A DNA stretch of 64,000 bases. Source: Lachnospiraceae bacterium (lineage in GTDB: Bacteria > Bacillota > Clostridia > Lachnospirales > Lachnospiraceae). The stretch lies in contig JAFSDJ010000074.1 in assembly GCA_017436305.1 (NCBI GenBank), forward strand, positions 1 to 64,000, read 5' to 3'. A model generated the notes under the pieces. It saw nothing but the letters and a program-made list of their open reading frames with translations. It made no database searches and was not told the origin of the DNA. Positions 46,929-55,727 of the stretch are shown piece by piece (within the stretch, counting starts at the first letter, position 1; each line of letters starts with the position of its first letter). The position numbers were made by a program, and so were the translations under genes.

Positions 46929-48959
46929 CTACAAATTCATGGCAACTAACACCAAATCCGTTACCATGTACAAATTTAGTCCTGTCATGACAAAAAATCC
47001 AATCCGGTTTACCCACAGCTTGCTAAAGGATATTTTGCATTTATCCTGAAACAGACAGCTGAAAAATGGTAAAAACAGTGGAATAAAATATCTGCCCTGT
47101 ACTCCGGAAATGGTCTCTGCTCCCACAGGCGTATAAGATACATACATAGAGGTTAAAACAATTGCTGAGGTTCCAAAAATCATAAGTAAGTTCAAAAGTA
47201 TATACTTCAAACCGATAGATTTTCTCTTTTCATTCTTCTCACTAAACAATGCTGTAAAAAATGCAACCACAACACAAACCCATGTCCAAATCCAGCTCTT
47301 AAATCCCAAATAAGCATAACCAATAAAGGAATCGCCACCAAATAAATAATCCCATAGCATGCCAAACATGGAACCTAACAACACTTTTGTGTAAGTTAAG
47401 GGGTTTGCTAAAATGTATGAAATCTGTCCGCTAAAGCTTGTTCCTACATTACGCTTATCTCCCAAAAAGCTGGCATTTCCCACAAGCTGATAGTCTCCCC
47501 CTGCTGCAGGTAACGGTTTGAAAATAGCATATAGCATCAATCCCGCCACAACACATACCGAAAGCTTAAATACAACTTCCTGAAAGCGGTTTTCGAACTT
47601 TTTCTTTCCTAAAAATACAAGCATCAATGCCATAACAATGTATACCGGCTTCGTAAGACTTCCGATTACATAGGCAAACAAAATGCCTAAGGTAGACTGC
47701 CATGTAATTTTCTTCTCCGGTTCCAATAATTCATTGGTAATAAGCACCGTAGCCAAAAGCAAAAATGCGGTTACAACTCCATCATAGGATATGGCAGATG
47801 CGATAAATAAGTTGTTAGGCAGTAATCCAATCAGTGCTACTAACATATTGAATTTGTTAGCCAGCTTTACTGCAAAAAATACTACCACAATATACATAAG
47901 AAGATTGCCATATTTTGCTAATGCAACTGATGTGGCAAAATCAGCACCTAATTTCCTGCCTATAAAAAATCCGGCAGAATTTGGGTAATAGACTCTGTCC
48001 TCTGAACGACGGAAACGGCTTTGATAAGTAATGTCCGCCCAGCTATAATCGTGATTTTCCTGCTCGTAAGCCTCCACTAACTTTCTCTCTGCACGGTTAT
48101 AGAAAAACGGCAGCAGATTTCCCTTCATCTGCATAGCACTTTCGGTAGTCTCTATGGTAGTTCCAAAGGAAAAATCATATGCTTTTTTTGCATGAACATA
48201 CTCATCAAAACTTACCTGATTGGTTCCAATCCCCCAGATTAATAAGCTTCCAATAGCAAATGCAAAAATAGCAAAAACCCATTCCGGTTTGTCTTTTACA
48301 AATTTCTTAGAAAATATTAACAATGCAATAGCTCCCATTACGCAAGCTATAATTGCGATTCTAAGCCAGTTTAAGGAAAAATCATTTGATAGTGATATTG
48401 TAATACTATCTGTATCAATTTCCTTTTCCGTAGTAAGTACAACGGAAAAACTGTCAAAAGAACTGTTTAACAGGGCAACTCCTGCACCAATTTTAGGATT
48501 TATACTACAATATACCGACTTATTTACAGACTTGTCCTGTAAATAGGTTGTAACACTATATCCGCCCTTTTCCAAAAGAGCACACTCCACTTTAAATTCA
48601 TGGGCATAATAAACTGCTGGAAGCTTTGTTGTAATAGTAGTCTGCTTAATCTTACGATACAGTGTACCATCTTTTTCCACTAAGGATTCATCTACTTCTT
48701 CAACATACTCTTCATTGTTATACTCTGCTAACAACTTCCGGTTTTCTCTTTCAACTTCAATTGCCTTTACCTCATCCTCAGTAAGCTTGGCAAGTCCATC
48801 CTGCACAACTACTTCTACCTGCTTATCTGCACCAGGTTTAATTACAAGAGGCTTTTCCTTGTTTGTTACAGCATGAAACTGAAAACCAACACATTCCAAA
48901 ACCACTGCAATAGTAATAATAAATAAAATGGCAAATCCTACGGTTCCTTTACTTTTCAT
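46929..48959 (-). CDS. DUF2142-family polytopic membrane protein
   Basis: 676 residues from ATG 48959 with GGAGGGG 6 bases upstream. One N-terminal helix (about 7-25), an extracytoplasmic beta-rich region of about 180 residues, then 10-12 membrane segments; the loop GTNQVSFDEYVHAKKAYDFSFG (about 245-265) with Asp-Glu-x-x-His resembles the catalytic loop of GT-C enzymes. DUF2142 members occur in surface-glycan clusters and are thought to be glycosyltransferases. Overlaps the gene upstream by 11 bases. Confidence 0.82.
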   Translation of the reverse strand: MKSKGTVGFAILFIITIAVVLECVGFQFHAVTNKEKPLVIKPGADKQVEVVVQDGLAKLTEDEVKAIEVERENRKLLAEYNNEEYVEEVDESLVEKDGTLYRKIKQTTITTKLPAVYYAHEFKVECALLEKGGYSVTTYLQDKSVNKSVYCSINPKIGAGVALLNSSFDSFSVVLTTEKEIDTDSITISLSNDFSLNWLRIAIIACVMGAIALLIFSKKFVKDKPEWVFAIFAFAIGSLLIWGIGTNQVSFDEYVHAKKAYDFSFGTTIETTESAMQMKGNLLPFFYNRAERKLVEAYEQENHDYSWADITYQSRFRRSEDRVYYPNSAGFFIGRKLGADFATSVALAKYGNLLMYIVVVFFAVKLANKFNMLVALIGLLPNNLFIASAISYDGVVTAFLLLATVLITNELLEPEKKITWQSTLGILFAYVIGSLTKPVYIVMALMLVFLGKKKFENRFQEVVFKLSVCVVAGLMLYAIFKPLPAAGGDYQLVGNASFLGDKRNVGTSFSGQISYILANPLTYTKVLLGSMFGMLWDYLFGGDSFIGYAYLGFKSWIWTWVCVVVAFFTALFSEKNEKRKSIGLKYILLNLLMIFGTSAIVLTSMYVSYTPVGAETISGVQGRYFIPLFLPFFSCLFQDKCKISFSKLWVNRIGFFVMTGLNLYMVTDLVLVAMNL

Positions 48960-49686
48960 TAAAGTCCCCTCCTTTTTTTCGCCATACACCTTTCTTTTCT
49001 GGCTTTTTGTAAGAAAGAGTCATGGTGGCTGCCAAAAACACAAAGGTTAAGATACGAAAATCATATAAAAACGGGTACGTATCATGACTGTAAATATAGC
49101 TTATCAATAATCCGCCCTCTACTATTTGTTCCTGTTTTTTTACTATATACTTAGTTACTGTATTTTCCAACAGTGTAGCATTTACCCTTAAAGCCGGAGC
49201 CTTATCTGTGGTATTACCTGCTGCCGGTTGATAGCAAAAGGTGATCTTCACCTTTCCTTCACACAGGTCAGAACTTGAAAAAGGCAGGTAGACATACTGA
49301 AAATCGTATGTCTGACTGCCTAAATCGTACGCATTTTCACTTACAAGTTTGTAGGAACCATCTCCCTGCTTCACATAAACATGATAGATAAGGTTAGCCC
49401 CCGCTAACGCACTGCCATTTTTATGAATACCTACCTGAACCCCTTTTAAAGGTCTTGCCTCGGTAGTCATTTCATAAGCTATTTCTACAGGCTCTTCACC
49501 TCTAAGGAAAGATATATAAAAGTCCTCCTCAGATTCTTCTGTGTTAGCCCTGTTTGTATCCAGCACTTCATTTGGAAAAACAAGACTACCAATAAACCCT
49601 GCTAAACAAAACAGGGTTATCATTGGTAGTATCACTTGTAAATTTTTATTTAAAAAAGTCAAAAACTTATTAAAACAATTTTTCAT
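48949..49686 (-). CDS. Membrane protein with extracytoplasmic domain, unknown function
   Basis: 245 residues. N-terminal helix (about 17-37), a predicted extracytoplasmic beta-rich domain of about 165 residues (EDFYISFLRGEEPVEIAYEM onwards), C-terminal helix (about 213-228) and a short basic cytoplasmic tail. I do not recognise the domain. The same layout (helix, beta-rich part) forms the N-terminal part of the DUF2142 protein downstream, with which it overlaps by 11 bases; the two probably form a complex. It begins 14 bases after leuA. Confidence 0.55.
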   Translation of the reverse strand: MKNCFNKFLTFLNKNLQVILPMITLFCLAGFIGSLVFPNEVLDTNRANTEESEEDFYISFLRGEEPVEIAYEMTTEARPLKGVQVGIHKNGSALAGANLIYHVYVKQGDGSYKLVSENAYDLGSQTYDFQYVYLPFSSSDLCEGKVKITFCYQPAAGNTTDKAPALRVNATLLENTVTKYIVKKQEQIVEGGLLISYIYSHDTYPFLYDFRILTFVFLAATMTLSYKKPEKKGVWRKKGGDFNEK

Positions 49687-49700
49687 ATTGTTCTCCGGGT

Positions 49701-51377
49701 TTACTCACCAAGACCTAAACGATTAATTGCAGAGAAGATAGCTCTTACTGATGCTCTTGTAATATTACTACTTACACCTACACCATAAGTAACTCTTCCA
49801 TCATCTGCATCCAACAAATGAATGTAAGCTGCTGCCTGTGAATTAGAACCACTCTGTAATGCATGCTCTTCATAGTCAAGTACTTTGATTTTTACACCAA
49901 TTGTTTCATGAAGACCACGTTGTACCGCATCAATTGGTCCGTTTCCTACTGCCTCAAAGGATTTCTCCACACCATGATCTGTATAGGTAACTAAAACCTT
50001 TGTATCAAACTCTGACTTTGTTTCGTTACTTAAGTCAATTACACTCAACTTTTTAAAATGAATTGGCTCTTTTTGATTTAAATATTCTTCTCTGAATTTC
50101 TCCATAATTTCATCCGGAGAAACTTCCCCCTGCTTTTCTGATACTTTCTGAATTACATTGGCAAATTCCTTATGCATTCCTTTTGGAAGTTTAAAACCAA
50201 AGTAAGTATCCATAACAAAGGCAACTCCACCCTTACCGGACTGGGAATTAATACGAACGATTGGCTCATATTCTCTTCCAATGTCAGCCGGGTCAATTGG
50301 CAGATATGGAACCTGCCAGATTTCACTCTGACGTTCACGCATTGCTTTGATTCCTTTGTTAATAGCATCCTGATGAGAGCCGGAAAATGCGGTAAACACC
50401 AATTTTCCTGCATATGGATGCCTTGGATGTACCGGAATCTTACAGCATCTTTCGTAAATTTCAATAATTTCATTTACGTTATCAATTACTAACTCAGGAT
50501 CAATTCCCTGAGAAAACATATTGTATGCAATATTTAAAATATCCACATTTCCGGTTCTCTCTCCATTTCCGAAAAGAGTTCCTTCAATACGGTCTGCCCC
50601 TGCTAACAATGCAAGCTCAGCACTGGCCACACCGGTTCCTCTGTCATTGTGAGGATGTACAGATAAAATAATACTTTCTCTGTTTTTGAAATGTTTGTTC
50701 ATCCACTCAATACGGTCTGCAAACACATTTGGAGTAGTCATCTCCACTGTAGATGGAAGGTTAATAATAATTGGATCTTCCTTAGTTGCTCCCCATGCTT
50801 CCTGAACTGCCGTGCAGATTTCAAGTGCATAGTCAAGCTCTGTACCGGTAAAGCTTTCCGGTGAATACTCTAAAATAATTTTACCCGGAAACTTCTTTGC
50901 ATATTCCTTTACCATTTTAGTACCCTCTACGGCAATTTGAGTAATCTCTTCTTTTTCCATACCAAATACTACATCTCTCTGCAAAGTAGATGTAGAATTG
51001 TAAATATGTACCACAGCCTGTTCACAGCCTTCAATAGCTTCAAAGGTTCTTTCGATTAATTCCTTTCTACACTGGGTAAGAACCTGTACTCTTACATCAG
51101 AAGGAATCAGTTTTCTATCAACTAACTGACGCAGAAAATCAAATTCGATCTGGCTTGCAGCCGGAAATCCAATTTCAATTTCCTTAAATCCCATGTTTAC
51201 TAAAAACTGAAACATTTCAATTTTTTCTGTAACTACCATAGGATCAATCAATGCCTGATTGCCGTCTCTTAAATCTACACTACACCAGACTGGTGCTTTT
51301 TCTATCTGCTTATTGGGCCATTCTCTCTCCGGGTAATGTTCTACCGGGTTTCTCATATATCTTTTATAATTTAACAT
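49701..51377 (-). CDS. leuA: 2-isopropylmalate synthase, long (type II) form
   Basis: 558 residues. WCSVDLRDGNQALIDP (about 31-46, metal-binding RDGNQ), GFKEIEIGFPAAS (about 63-75), LSVHPHNDRGTGVA (about 238-252, metal His pair), GTLFGNGERTGN (about 270), and the C-terminal LeuA regulatory domain that senses leucine (about 430-558), ending RASVRAIFSAINRLG. It condenses acetyl-CoA with 2-oxoisovalerate, the first step of leucine synthesis. Oddly it is not followed by leuCDB but by glycan membrane genes only 14 bases away. A weak promoter is proposed at 51559-51586; no T-box is recognised. Confidence 0.96.
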   Translation of the reverse strand: MLNYKRYMRNPVEHYPEREWPNKQIEKAPVWCSVDLRDGNQALIDPMVVTEKIEMFQFLVNMGFKEIEIGFPAASQIEFDFLRQLVDRKLIPSDVRVQVLTQCRKELIERTFEAIEGCEQAVVHIYNSTSTLQRDVVFGMEKEEITQIAVEGTKMVKEYAKKFPGKIILEYSPESFTGTELDYALEICTAVQEAWGATKEDPIIINLPSTVEMTTPNVFADRIEWMNKHFKNRESIILSVHPHNDRGTGVASAELALLAGADRIEGTLFGNGERTGNVDILNIAYNMFSQGIDPELVIDNVNEIIEIYERCCKIPVHPRHPYAGKLVFTAFSGSHQDAINKGIKAMRERQSEIWQVPYLPIDPADIGREYEPIVRINSQSGKGGVAFVMDTYFGFKLPKGMHKEFANVIQKVSEKQGEVSPDEIMEKFREEYLNQKEPIHFKKLSVIDLSNETKSEFDTKVLVTYTDHGVEKSFEAVGNGPIDAVQRGLHETIGVKIKVLDYEEHALQSGSNSQAAAYIHLLDADDGRVTYGVGVSSNITRASVRAIFSAINRLGLGE

Positions 51378-51558
51378 GATATTCTCTCCTATTATTTCAT
51401 TCTTATATTTTGTGCTTACCTCGTTACTAATATAGCAAGCTACATAATCGGTAAATCACACCATATTTTTTCAGAATGAAAACTTTACTTTTGGTTATTG
51501 TGTTAACCCCACTGTCATCACTTCTTTCTCTTTGCAAAAAATAAATATATAGTAGAAA

Positions 51559-51586
51559 TTTATAATTCACCTCTAGAACCTGTCAC
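51559..51586 (-). promoter_or_regulatory. Possible promoter of leuA
   Basis: Minus strand: GTGACA (51586-51581), 16-base spacer, TATAAA (51564-51559). It would give a leader of about 175 bases with no clear T-box, riboswitch or leader peptide. The 5' neighbour shows a short stem ACCTG/CAGGT around 51578-51612 that I cannot identify. Confidence 0.4.
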
Positions 51587-51618
51587 CGCAATTCCCACCG
51601 GATTCTCAGGTAACAATA

Positions 51619-51646
51619 TGATAGCCCATCAAAAGATGGGCTATCA
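51619..51646 (-). terminator. Hairpin terminator after the HPr gene
   Basis: TGATAGCCCATC and GATGGGCTATCA form a 12-bp perfect stem with a 4-base loop (minus-strand reading), only 14 bases after the HPr stop. The following T run is weak (TATTGTT), so it may be a leaky terminator that lets some transcripts reach leuA. Confidence 0.7.
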
Positions 51647-51659
51647 TAGTATCTTATTA

Positions 51660-51923
51660 TTATTCGCCGAGCCCGCCTTCAATGGCACTTATAAGAGCAG
51701 CCAATGCCTCTTTTTCGTCCTCGCCGTCACATACGAATTCAATTTCATCCCCACATTTGACACAGGCACCAAGCACACTTAGTACACTCTTGGCATTTGC
51801 TGTATTATCTCTAAATGAAAATGTTATTAAAGATTTAAACTGCATTGCTTCCTTACATAGGATTCCTGCTGGTCTTAAATGTAGCCCTGTAGGGTTTTTT
51901 ATTACAACCTTTTGACTTACCAT
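51660..51923 (-). CDS. HPr-family phosphocarrier protein
   Basis: 87 residues from ATG 51923, with GGAGG 8 bases upstream. NPTGLHLRPAG places the phosphorylated His at residue 15, and AKSVLSVLGA places the regulatory Ser at 46, so both HPr sites are present and this is not a Crh-type protein. HPr passes phosphate from EI to sugar-specific EII, and HPr-Ser-P helps CcpA in carbon repression. It is monocistronic, away from ptsI. The C-terminal half is more acidic than usual (CDGEDEKEALAAL), so a specialised paralogue is possible. Confidence 0.88.
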   Translation of the reverse strand: MVSQKVVIKNPTGLHLRPAGILCKEAMQFKSLITFSFRDNTANAKSVLSVLGACVKCGDEIEFVCDGEDEKEALAALISAIEGGLGE

Positions 51924-52013
51924 AATACGTTCCTCCAAATATTATATATCTACTATACCCAATTCGAAAATATCTTTTAAAAAAGATTCTTTCTTATTTC
52001 CCCATACATATGA

Positions 52014-52042
52014 AGTATATCATATATCATTGCTTTTCTCAA
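52014..52042 (-). promoter_or_regulatory. Sigma-A promoter of the HPr gene
   Basis: Minus strand: -35 TTGAGA (52042-52037), 17-base spacer, -10 TATACT (52019-52014), about 90 bases before the ATG. The left terminal repeat of the MITE-like element begins only 4 bases beyond the -35. Confidence 0.7.
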
Positions 52043-52046
52043 GTCT

Positions 52047-52193
52047 TTGTTACTGTTCAGTCAGCAACAAAACACTTGCTGTTTTGTTGCGTATAAACGT
52101 GATTTGGGTGTGAGCAGACTCCTTTTGCATAGCAAAACTTTAAATGAGCCTGCGAATTGTTATTGTTTACGAGGTACGAGTGAACAGTAACAA
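52047..52193. mobile_element. MITE-like element with 13-bp terminal inverted repeats
   Basis: Perfect inverted repeats TTGTTACTGTTCA (52047-52059) and TGAACAGTAACAA (52181-52193) bound a 147-bp block with no open frame. Inside are two hairpins: an 11-bp perfect stem GCAACAAAACA/TGTTTTGTTGC (52064-52090) and a longer imperfect one (52114-52153). The right 34 bases (52159-52192) recur at 10449-10482. It fills the glmM-HPr gap exactly, from 7 bases after the glmM stop to the edge of the HPr promoter. No flanking target duplication is evident, and no transposase is in the window. Confidence 0.6.
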
Positions 52194-52199
52194 CAATTA

Positions 52200-53549
52200 C
52201 TATAACATCACTTCCTGAATTAATGCTGCAAGCTTTTTCGCTTCTTCCTCAATCTGAGTCTGATTTTTTCCTTCAATCATAACACGAACTAAAGGCTCTG
52301 TACCTGAAGGTCTGATTAAAACCCTTCCTTCTCCTGCAAATTTTTCAGTAAGTGTACTGATAGCCTGTGCAATTTCAGGATATTCCATGTAGCTTTCCTT
52401 TTTATGATTTGGCACTTTAGCATTTACCAAAGCCTGCGGAAGCACTTCCATAATAGTAGAAAGCTCTGACAAAGGTTTACCTGTTTCTACCATAACCTGC
52501 AACAAATGGAGGGCACTTAAAAGCCCGTCACCAGTCGTATTTTCATCTAAGAAAATAATATGTCCAGACTGTTCTCCTCCTAAGTTGGCACCGATTTCCT
52601 TCATTCTCTCAAGAACATAACGATCTCCTACTTTGGTCTGTTCCATCTTAATCTGTTCTTTTTCTCCCATCAGAAAGAACCCCAGGTTACTCATAACTGT
52701 TGCAACAATTGTATCATCTTTTAGCGTCTTGTTATTTTTCATATGATTGCCGATAATTGCCATAATCTGGTCACCGTCAACCTGCTTACCGGTTTCATCA
52801 ACAGCCAATAATCTGTCTGCATCACCATCGAAAGCAAGACCTACCTGTGCCTTTTCATACACAACTCTTGCCATTAATTCTTCCATATGGGTAGAACCGC
52901 AGTTAGCATTAATATTAGTTCCATCCGGATTGTTATGAATTGCCACTACCTGAGCGCCTAATTCCTTTAAAGCTTCTACAGAAGTGTAGTAAGAAGCTCC
53001 TTCCGCACAATCTACTACAATTTTCATTTCCGATAAATCTACCGGAATAGACTGAATTGCATGATTAATATATTCTTCTCTTGCATCTGTACGGTATTTA
53101 ATTTTACCTACTCTGGAACCGGTTGGAAATTTAACCCCCTCCATTCCCGAACGAATCAGCTGTTCGATTTCATCTTCTAAACTGTCCGGAAGCTTATAAC
53201 CGTTTCCATCAAAAAATTTAATACCATTAAACTCTACCGGATTGTGAGAAGCAGAAATAACTACCCCTGCATCCACCTTGTATTTTCTTGTTAAGTAAGC
53301 CACTGCCGGAGTTGGTACAACTCCTACATAAACCGCATTTGCCCCTACCGAACAGGCACCTGCCATTAATGCATTTGCTAACATATCACCGGAAATTCTT
53401 GTATCACACCCAACCATAATCGTTGGTTTGTGCTCCTTTTCCTTTGTCAGTACATAAGCACCCGCCTGACCTAACTGCATTGCTAACAGAGGGGTTAATT
53501 CCTCGTTTGCTACTCCTCTGACTCCATCTGTTCCAAATAATCTTCCCAT
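52200..53549 (-). CDS. glmM: Phosphoglucosamine mutase
   Basis: 449 residues. It begins [15 protein letters not shown]; the phosphoserine loop [18 protein letters not shown] (Ser about 101), the Mg loop DGDADR (about 242-247) and the phosphate-binding [11 protein letters not shown] (about 413) are intact. GlmM isomerises glucosamine-6-phosphate to glucosamine-1-phosphate for UDP-GlcNAc, which feeds peptidoglycan and surface glycans. It follows cdaR by 3 bases in the conserved cdaA-cdaR-glmM order, in which GlmM and CdaR bind and modulate the cyclase. It is the last gene of that operon. Confidence 0.97.
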   Translation of the reverse strand: MGRLFGTDGVRGVANEELTPLLAMQLGQAGAYVLTKEKEHKPTIMVGCDTRISGDMLANALMAGACSVGANAVYVGVVPTPAVAYLTRKYKVDAGVVISASHNPVEFNGIKFFDGNGYKLPDSLEDEIEQLIRSGMEGVKFPTGSRVGKIKYRTDAREEYINHAIQSIPVDLSEMKIVVDCAEGASYYTSVEALKELGAQVVAIHNNPDGTNINANCGSTHMEELMARVVYEKAQVGLAFDGDADRLLAVDETGKQVDGDQIMAIIGNHMKNNKTLKDDTIVATVMSNLGFFLMGEKEQIKMEQTKVGDRYVLERMKEIGANLGGEQSGHIIFLDENTTGDGLLSALHLLQVMVETGKPLSELSTIMEVLPQALVNAKVPNHKKESYMEYPEIAQAISTLTEKFAGEGRVLIRPSGTEPLVRVMIEGKNQTQIEEEAKKLAALIQEVML

Positions 53550-53552
53550 ATC

Positions 53553-54833
53553 CTATTCCTTCTTTTCTGACACTTTTATTGATATATTTACAGGGTTTTT
53601 CAATTCTACCCCTTCCGGTAGCTGAATAGTAACAGGCACCACATAATTACTTTCTCTTACCTGTACAATTTCCTTTTCTTCCATGTATGCCTTAAAATCA
53701 ATGATTGCTGTCAAAGTAGAAACATCTAATTTTTCCAAAACATCAGGCATTGCTATCAACTCAGCCGAAATTGTATCGCCATCAGTTGTAAAGGAAGCCT
53801 CATAGCTATCCGGCATGCCATTAATAGTAATAACACTTCTACTTATTTCCACAACCTTTGTTTCCTTTGCACTAACACCTGCGGTGACTACTATTTTCCC
53901 GTTTTCTTCTGCATCGGCAAACTGTATTCCATCCGGAAGATAATCGTTTAAATTAACTGCCGCAACTACGTCACCTATGGCACCTTCTACACTAACAACT
54001 GTATCCGGCACATTAATAGCAGAAATCTTAGCAAGTGCCGTCTGGGAACCTGCCACCAGAATAGTTTCCGGGTCGGAAATAAGGACGCCCGTAAGTCCAT
54101 ACCCCTCTGCCGGTGTTCCTGATGTTGCCAAGTTAATTGGCACTTCTTTTGTAGCAAGCACTTCCACACTAATATTTACATTGGAAATATTCTTTGTAAT
54201 ATTTCTGTTGGAAATCAGATTATCCTCTGCATCATACAACTTTAATTCCACACTGGTTCTAATATTACTACTCATGTTGGAAACAGAAACCTCAGCTACC
54301 ACCTTGCTAATCTTTGAAATCACAGATTCAGGTCCGGATACTCTTACAACATTTTCGTCTAAAGTAATGTTTCCAACCACATAACCATCCACAATCTCAC
54401 CGGTTATTACCGGAGTTATAACAAACTGAGATTTTGCCATATCTTCTACATTTACCTTTAAATATTCAATTTTGGGCTTTATGCTTTCAATACTTTCACT
54501 ATAACGGTTAGATTCAACTTTAATGCGAACATTTCCATCCTCATCAAGGTTTTCTAAATCAGCCGTTGCCTTTATGTTTTCTTTTGTTAATGAATCTAAA
54601 ACTGTTCTTTTTGCTGACACGGACACCGTAATAGTATCAGTTCCTTCCAGTACTTCATATACCTTCCCCTGATCAGTAATCACATCTGAATTTAAAACTT
54701 CAACGGAAATGCCACTTATTGTTGTTGTTGCTACCGGGTCGCTAATGTTTACAACAACCAGCCACAACATAAAGGAAATCATCAGGGCAAGAATTTTTAG
54801 TCCAAGATTTTTCATTAAACTATTTCTTTTCAC
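53553..54833 (-). CDS. cdaR: YbbR-domain regulator of diadenylate cyclase (CdaR)
   Basis: 426 residues. N-terminal helix (about 9-29, LGLKILALMISFMLWLVVV) followed by four tandem YbbR-like extracytoplasmic repeats, recognisable by recurring VxVSGPxSxIxKI and VAGSQTALAKI type segments (about 160-175 and 245-260), and an acidic end. CdaR binds CdaA in the membrane and tunes c-di-AMP synthesis. GTG start (54833) chosen because AAGGAAGG lies just upstream; the gene overlaps cdaA by 14 bases, indicating coupled translation. Confidence 0.93.
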   Translation of the reverse strand: MKRNSLMKNLGLKILALMISFMLWLVVVNISDPVATTTISGISVEVLNSDVITDQGKVYEVLEGTDTITVSVSAKRTVLDSLTKENIKATADLENLDEDGNVRIKVESNRYSESIESIKPKIEYLKVNVEDMAKSQFVITPVITGEIVDGYVVGNITLDENVVRVSGPESVISKISKVVAEVSVSNMSSNIRTSVELKLYDAEDNLISNRNITKNISNVNISVEVLATKEVPINLATSGTPAEGYGLTGVLISDPETILVAGSQTALAKISAINVPDTVVSVEGAIGDVVAAVNLNDYLPDGIQFADAEENGKIVVTAGVSAKETKVVEISRSVITINGMPDSYEASFTTDGDTISAELIAMPDVLEKLDVSTLTAIIDFKAYMEEKEIVQVRESNYVVPVTIQLPEGVELKNPVNISIKVSEKKE

Positions 54834-55695
54834 GTTTTCCCCTTCCTTTCCGCTTTTTCCGTTTCTTTTCCTCAGAAGGTTTATTTTGAATCCTTTCTAA
54901 CTTCTCATGAAGGGCATCCTGTGTTAAATCTCTATACAGTTTGCCTTCATAGGCTACGGAAATTCTACCCGTTTCCTCAGAAACAATGACTGTCAGAGAA
55001 TCCGTCACCTCAGAAATTCCAACACCCGCTCTATGTCTTGTACCAAGTTCCTTAGACAATGCCATGTTGTCAGACAGCGGCAGATAACAGGTTGCAGATA
55101 CAACCCGATCTCCCCTTACAATTACTGCTCCATCATGAAGTGGGGTATTATGTTCAAATATATTAATTAACAACTGATTGGTTAAAATAGCATCTACCTC
55201 AATCCCCGTTCTCTCATATTCGGTTAATGCTATATTCTGCTCTATTACAATTAAGGCACCGGTTTTTACCTTTCCCATTTCAAAACAAGCTTTTACAATT
55301 TCATTTTTGGTCTTGTCTGAAAATAAACCTTCTTCTGTTTTGGCAGATTCAAAAGAAAAAAGAGTACTGATAAAATTTTTTCTTCCCAATTGTTCCAAGG
55401 CTCTTCTTAGCTCTGGCTGCAAAACTACTACGATACCTACACAAAACACCTGAAAAAGCTTATCAAATATCCATAAAATGGTAGTCATCCGGAAAATAGC
55501 AGCCAATAATAAAAACGCACAAATCACAAGCACTCCCTTTAAAAATGCCCATGCTTTTGTGTTTCGAACCCACACTAAAAGCTGGTACACCAAAAAGGAG
55601 ATAATAATTATCTCCACATAATCGGTTACCAAAATATGTTTAGGTATATGCAGAACCGTAAGATATTTATCTACAAAATCGAATATCTGCTCCAT
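54820..55695 (-). CDS. cdaA: Diadenylate cyclase (CdaA/DisA_N type)
   Basis: 291 residues from ATG 55695, with AAGGTGG 5 bases upstream. Three N-terminal membrane helices (about 25-90), then the DAC domain with PLHDGAVIV (about 190) and the RHRAGVGISE motif (about 222), the two catalytic signatures that condense two ATP to c-di-AMP. A very basic tail of Lys and Arg (about 275-291) is unusual in its density. c-di-AMP controls potassium transport and turgor. Followed by cdaR and glmM, preceded by an unknown membrane gene. Confidence 0.96.
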   Translation of the reverse strand: MEQIFDFVDKYLTVLHIPKHILVTDYVEIIIISFLVYQLLVWVRNTKAWAFLKGVLVICAFLLLAAIFRMTTILWIFDKLFQVFCVGIVVVLQPELRRALEQLGRKNFISTLFSFESAKTEEGLFSDKTKNEIVKACFEMGKVKTGALIVIEQNIALTEYERTGIEVDAILTNQLLINIFEHNTPLHDGAVIVRGDRVVSATCYLPLSDNMALSKELGTRHRAGVGISEVTDSLTVIVSEETGRISVAYEGKLYRDLTQDALHEKLERIQNKPSEEKKRKKRKGRGKREKK

Positions 55696-55727
55696 ATGTC
55701 CCACCTTAGTTAATTCTTCTTACTAGT

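Noticed and set aside
51540..51620. T-box riboswitch for leuA
   Set aside because: A GGTGG...GCGG patch is present, but there is no specifier stem-loop, no room for one before the HPr stop, and no terminator.
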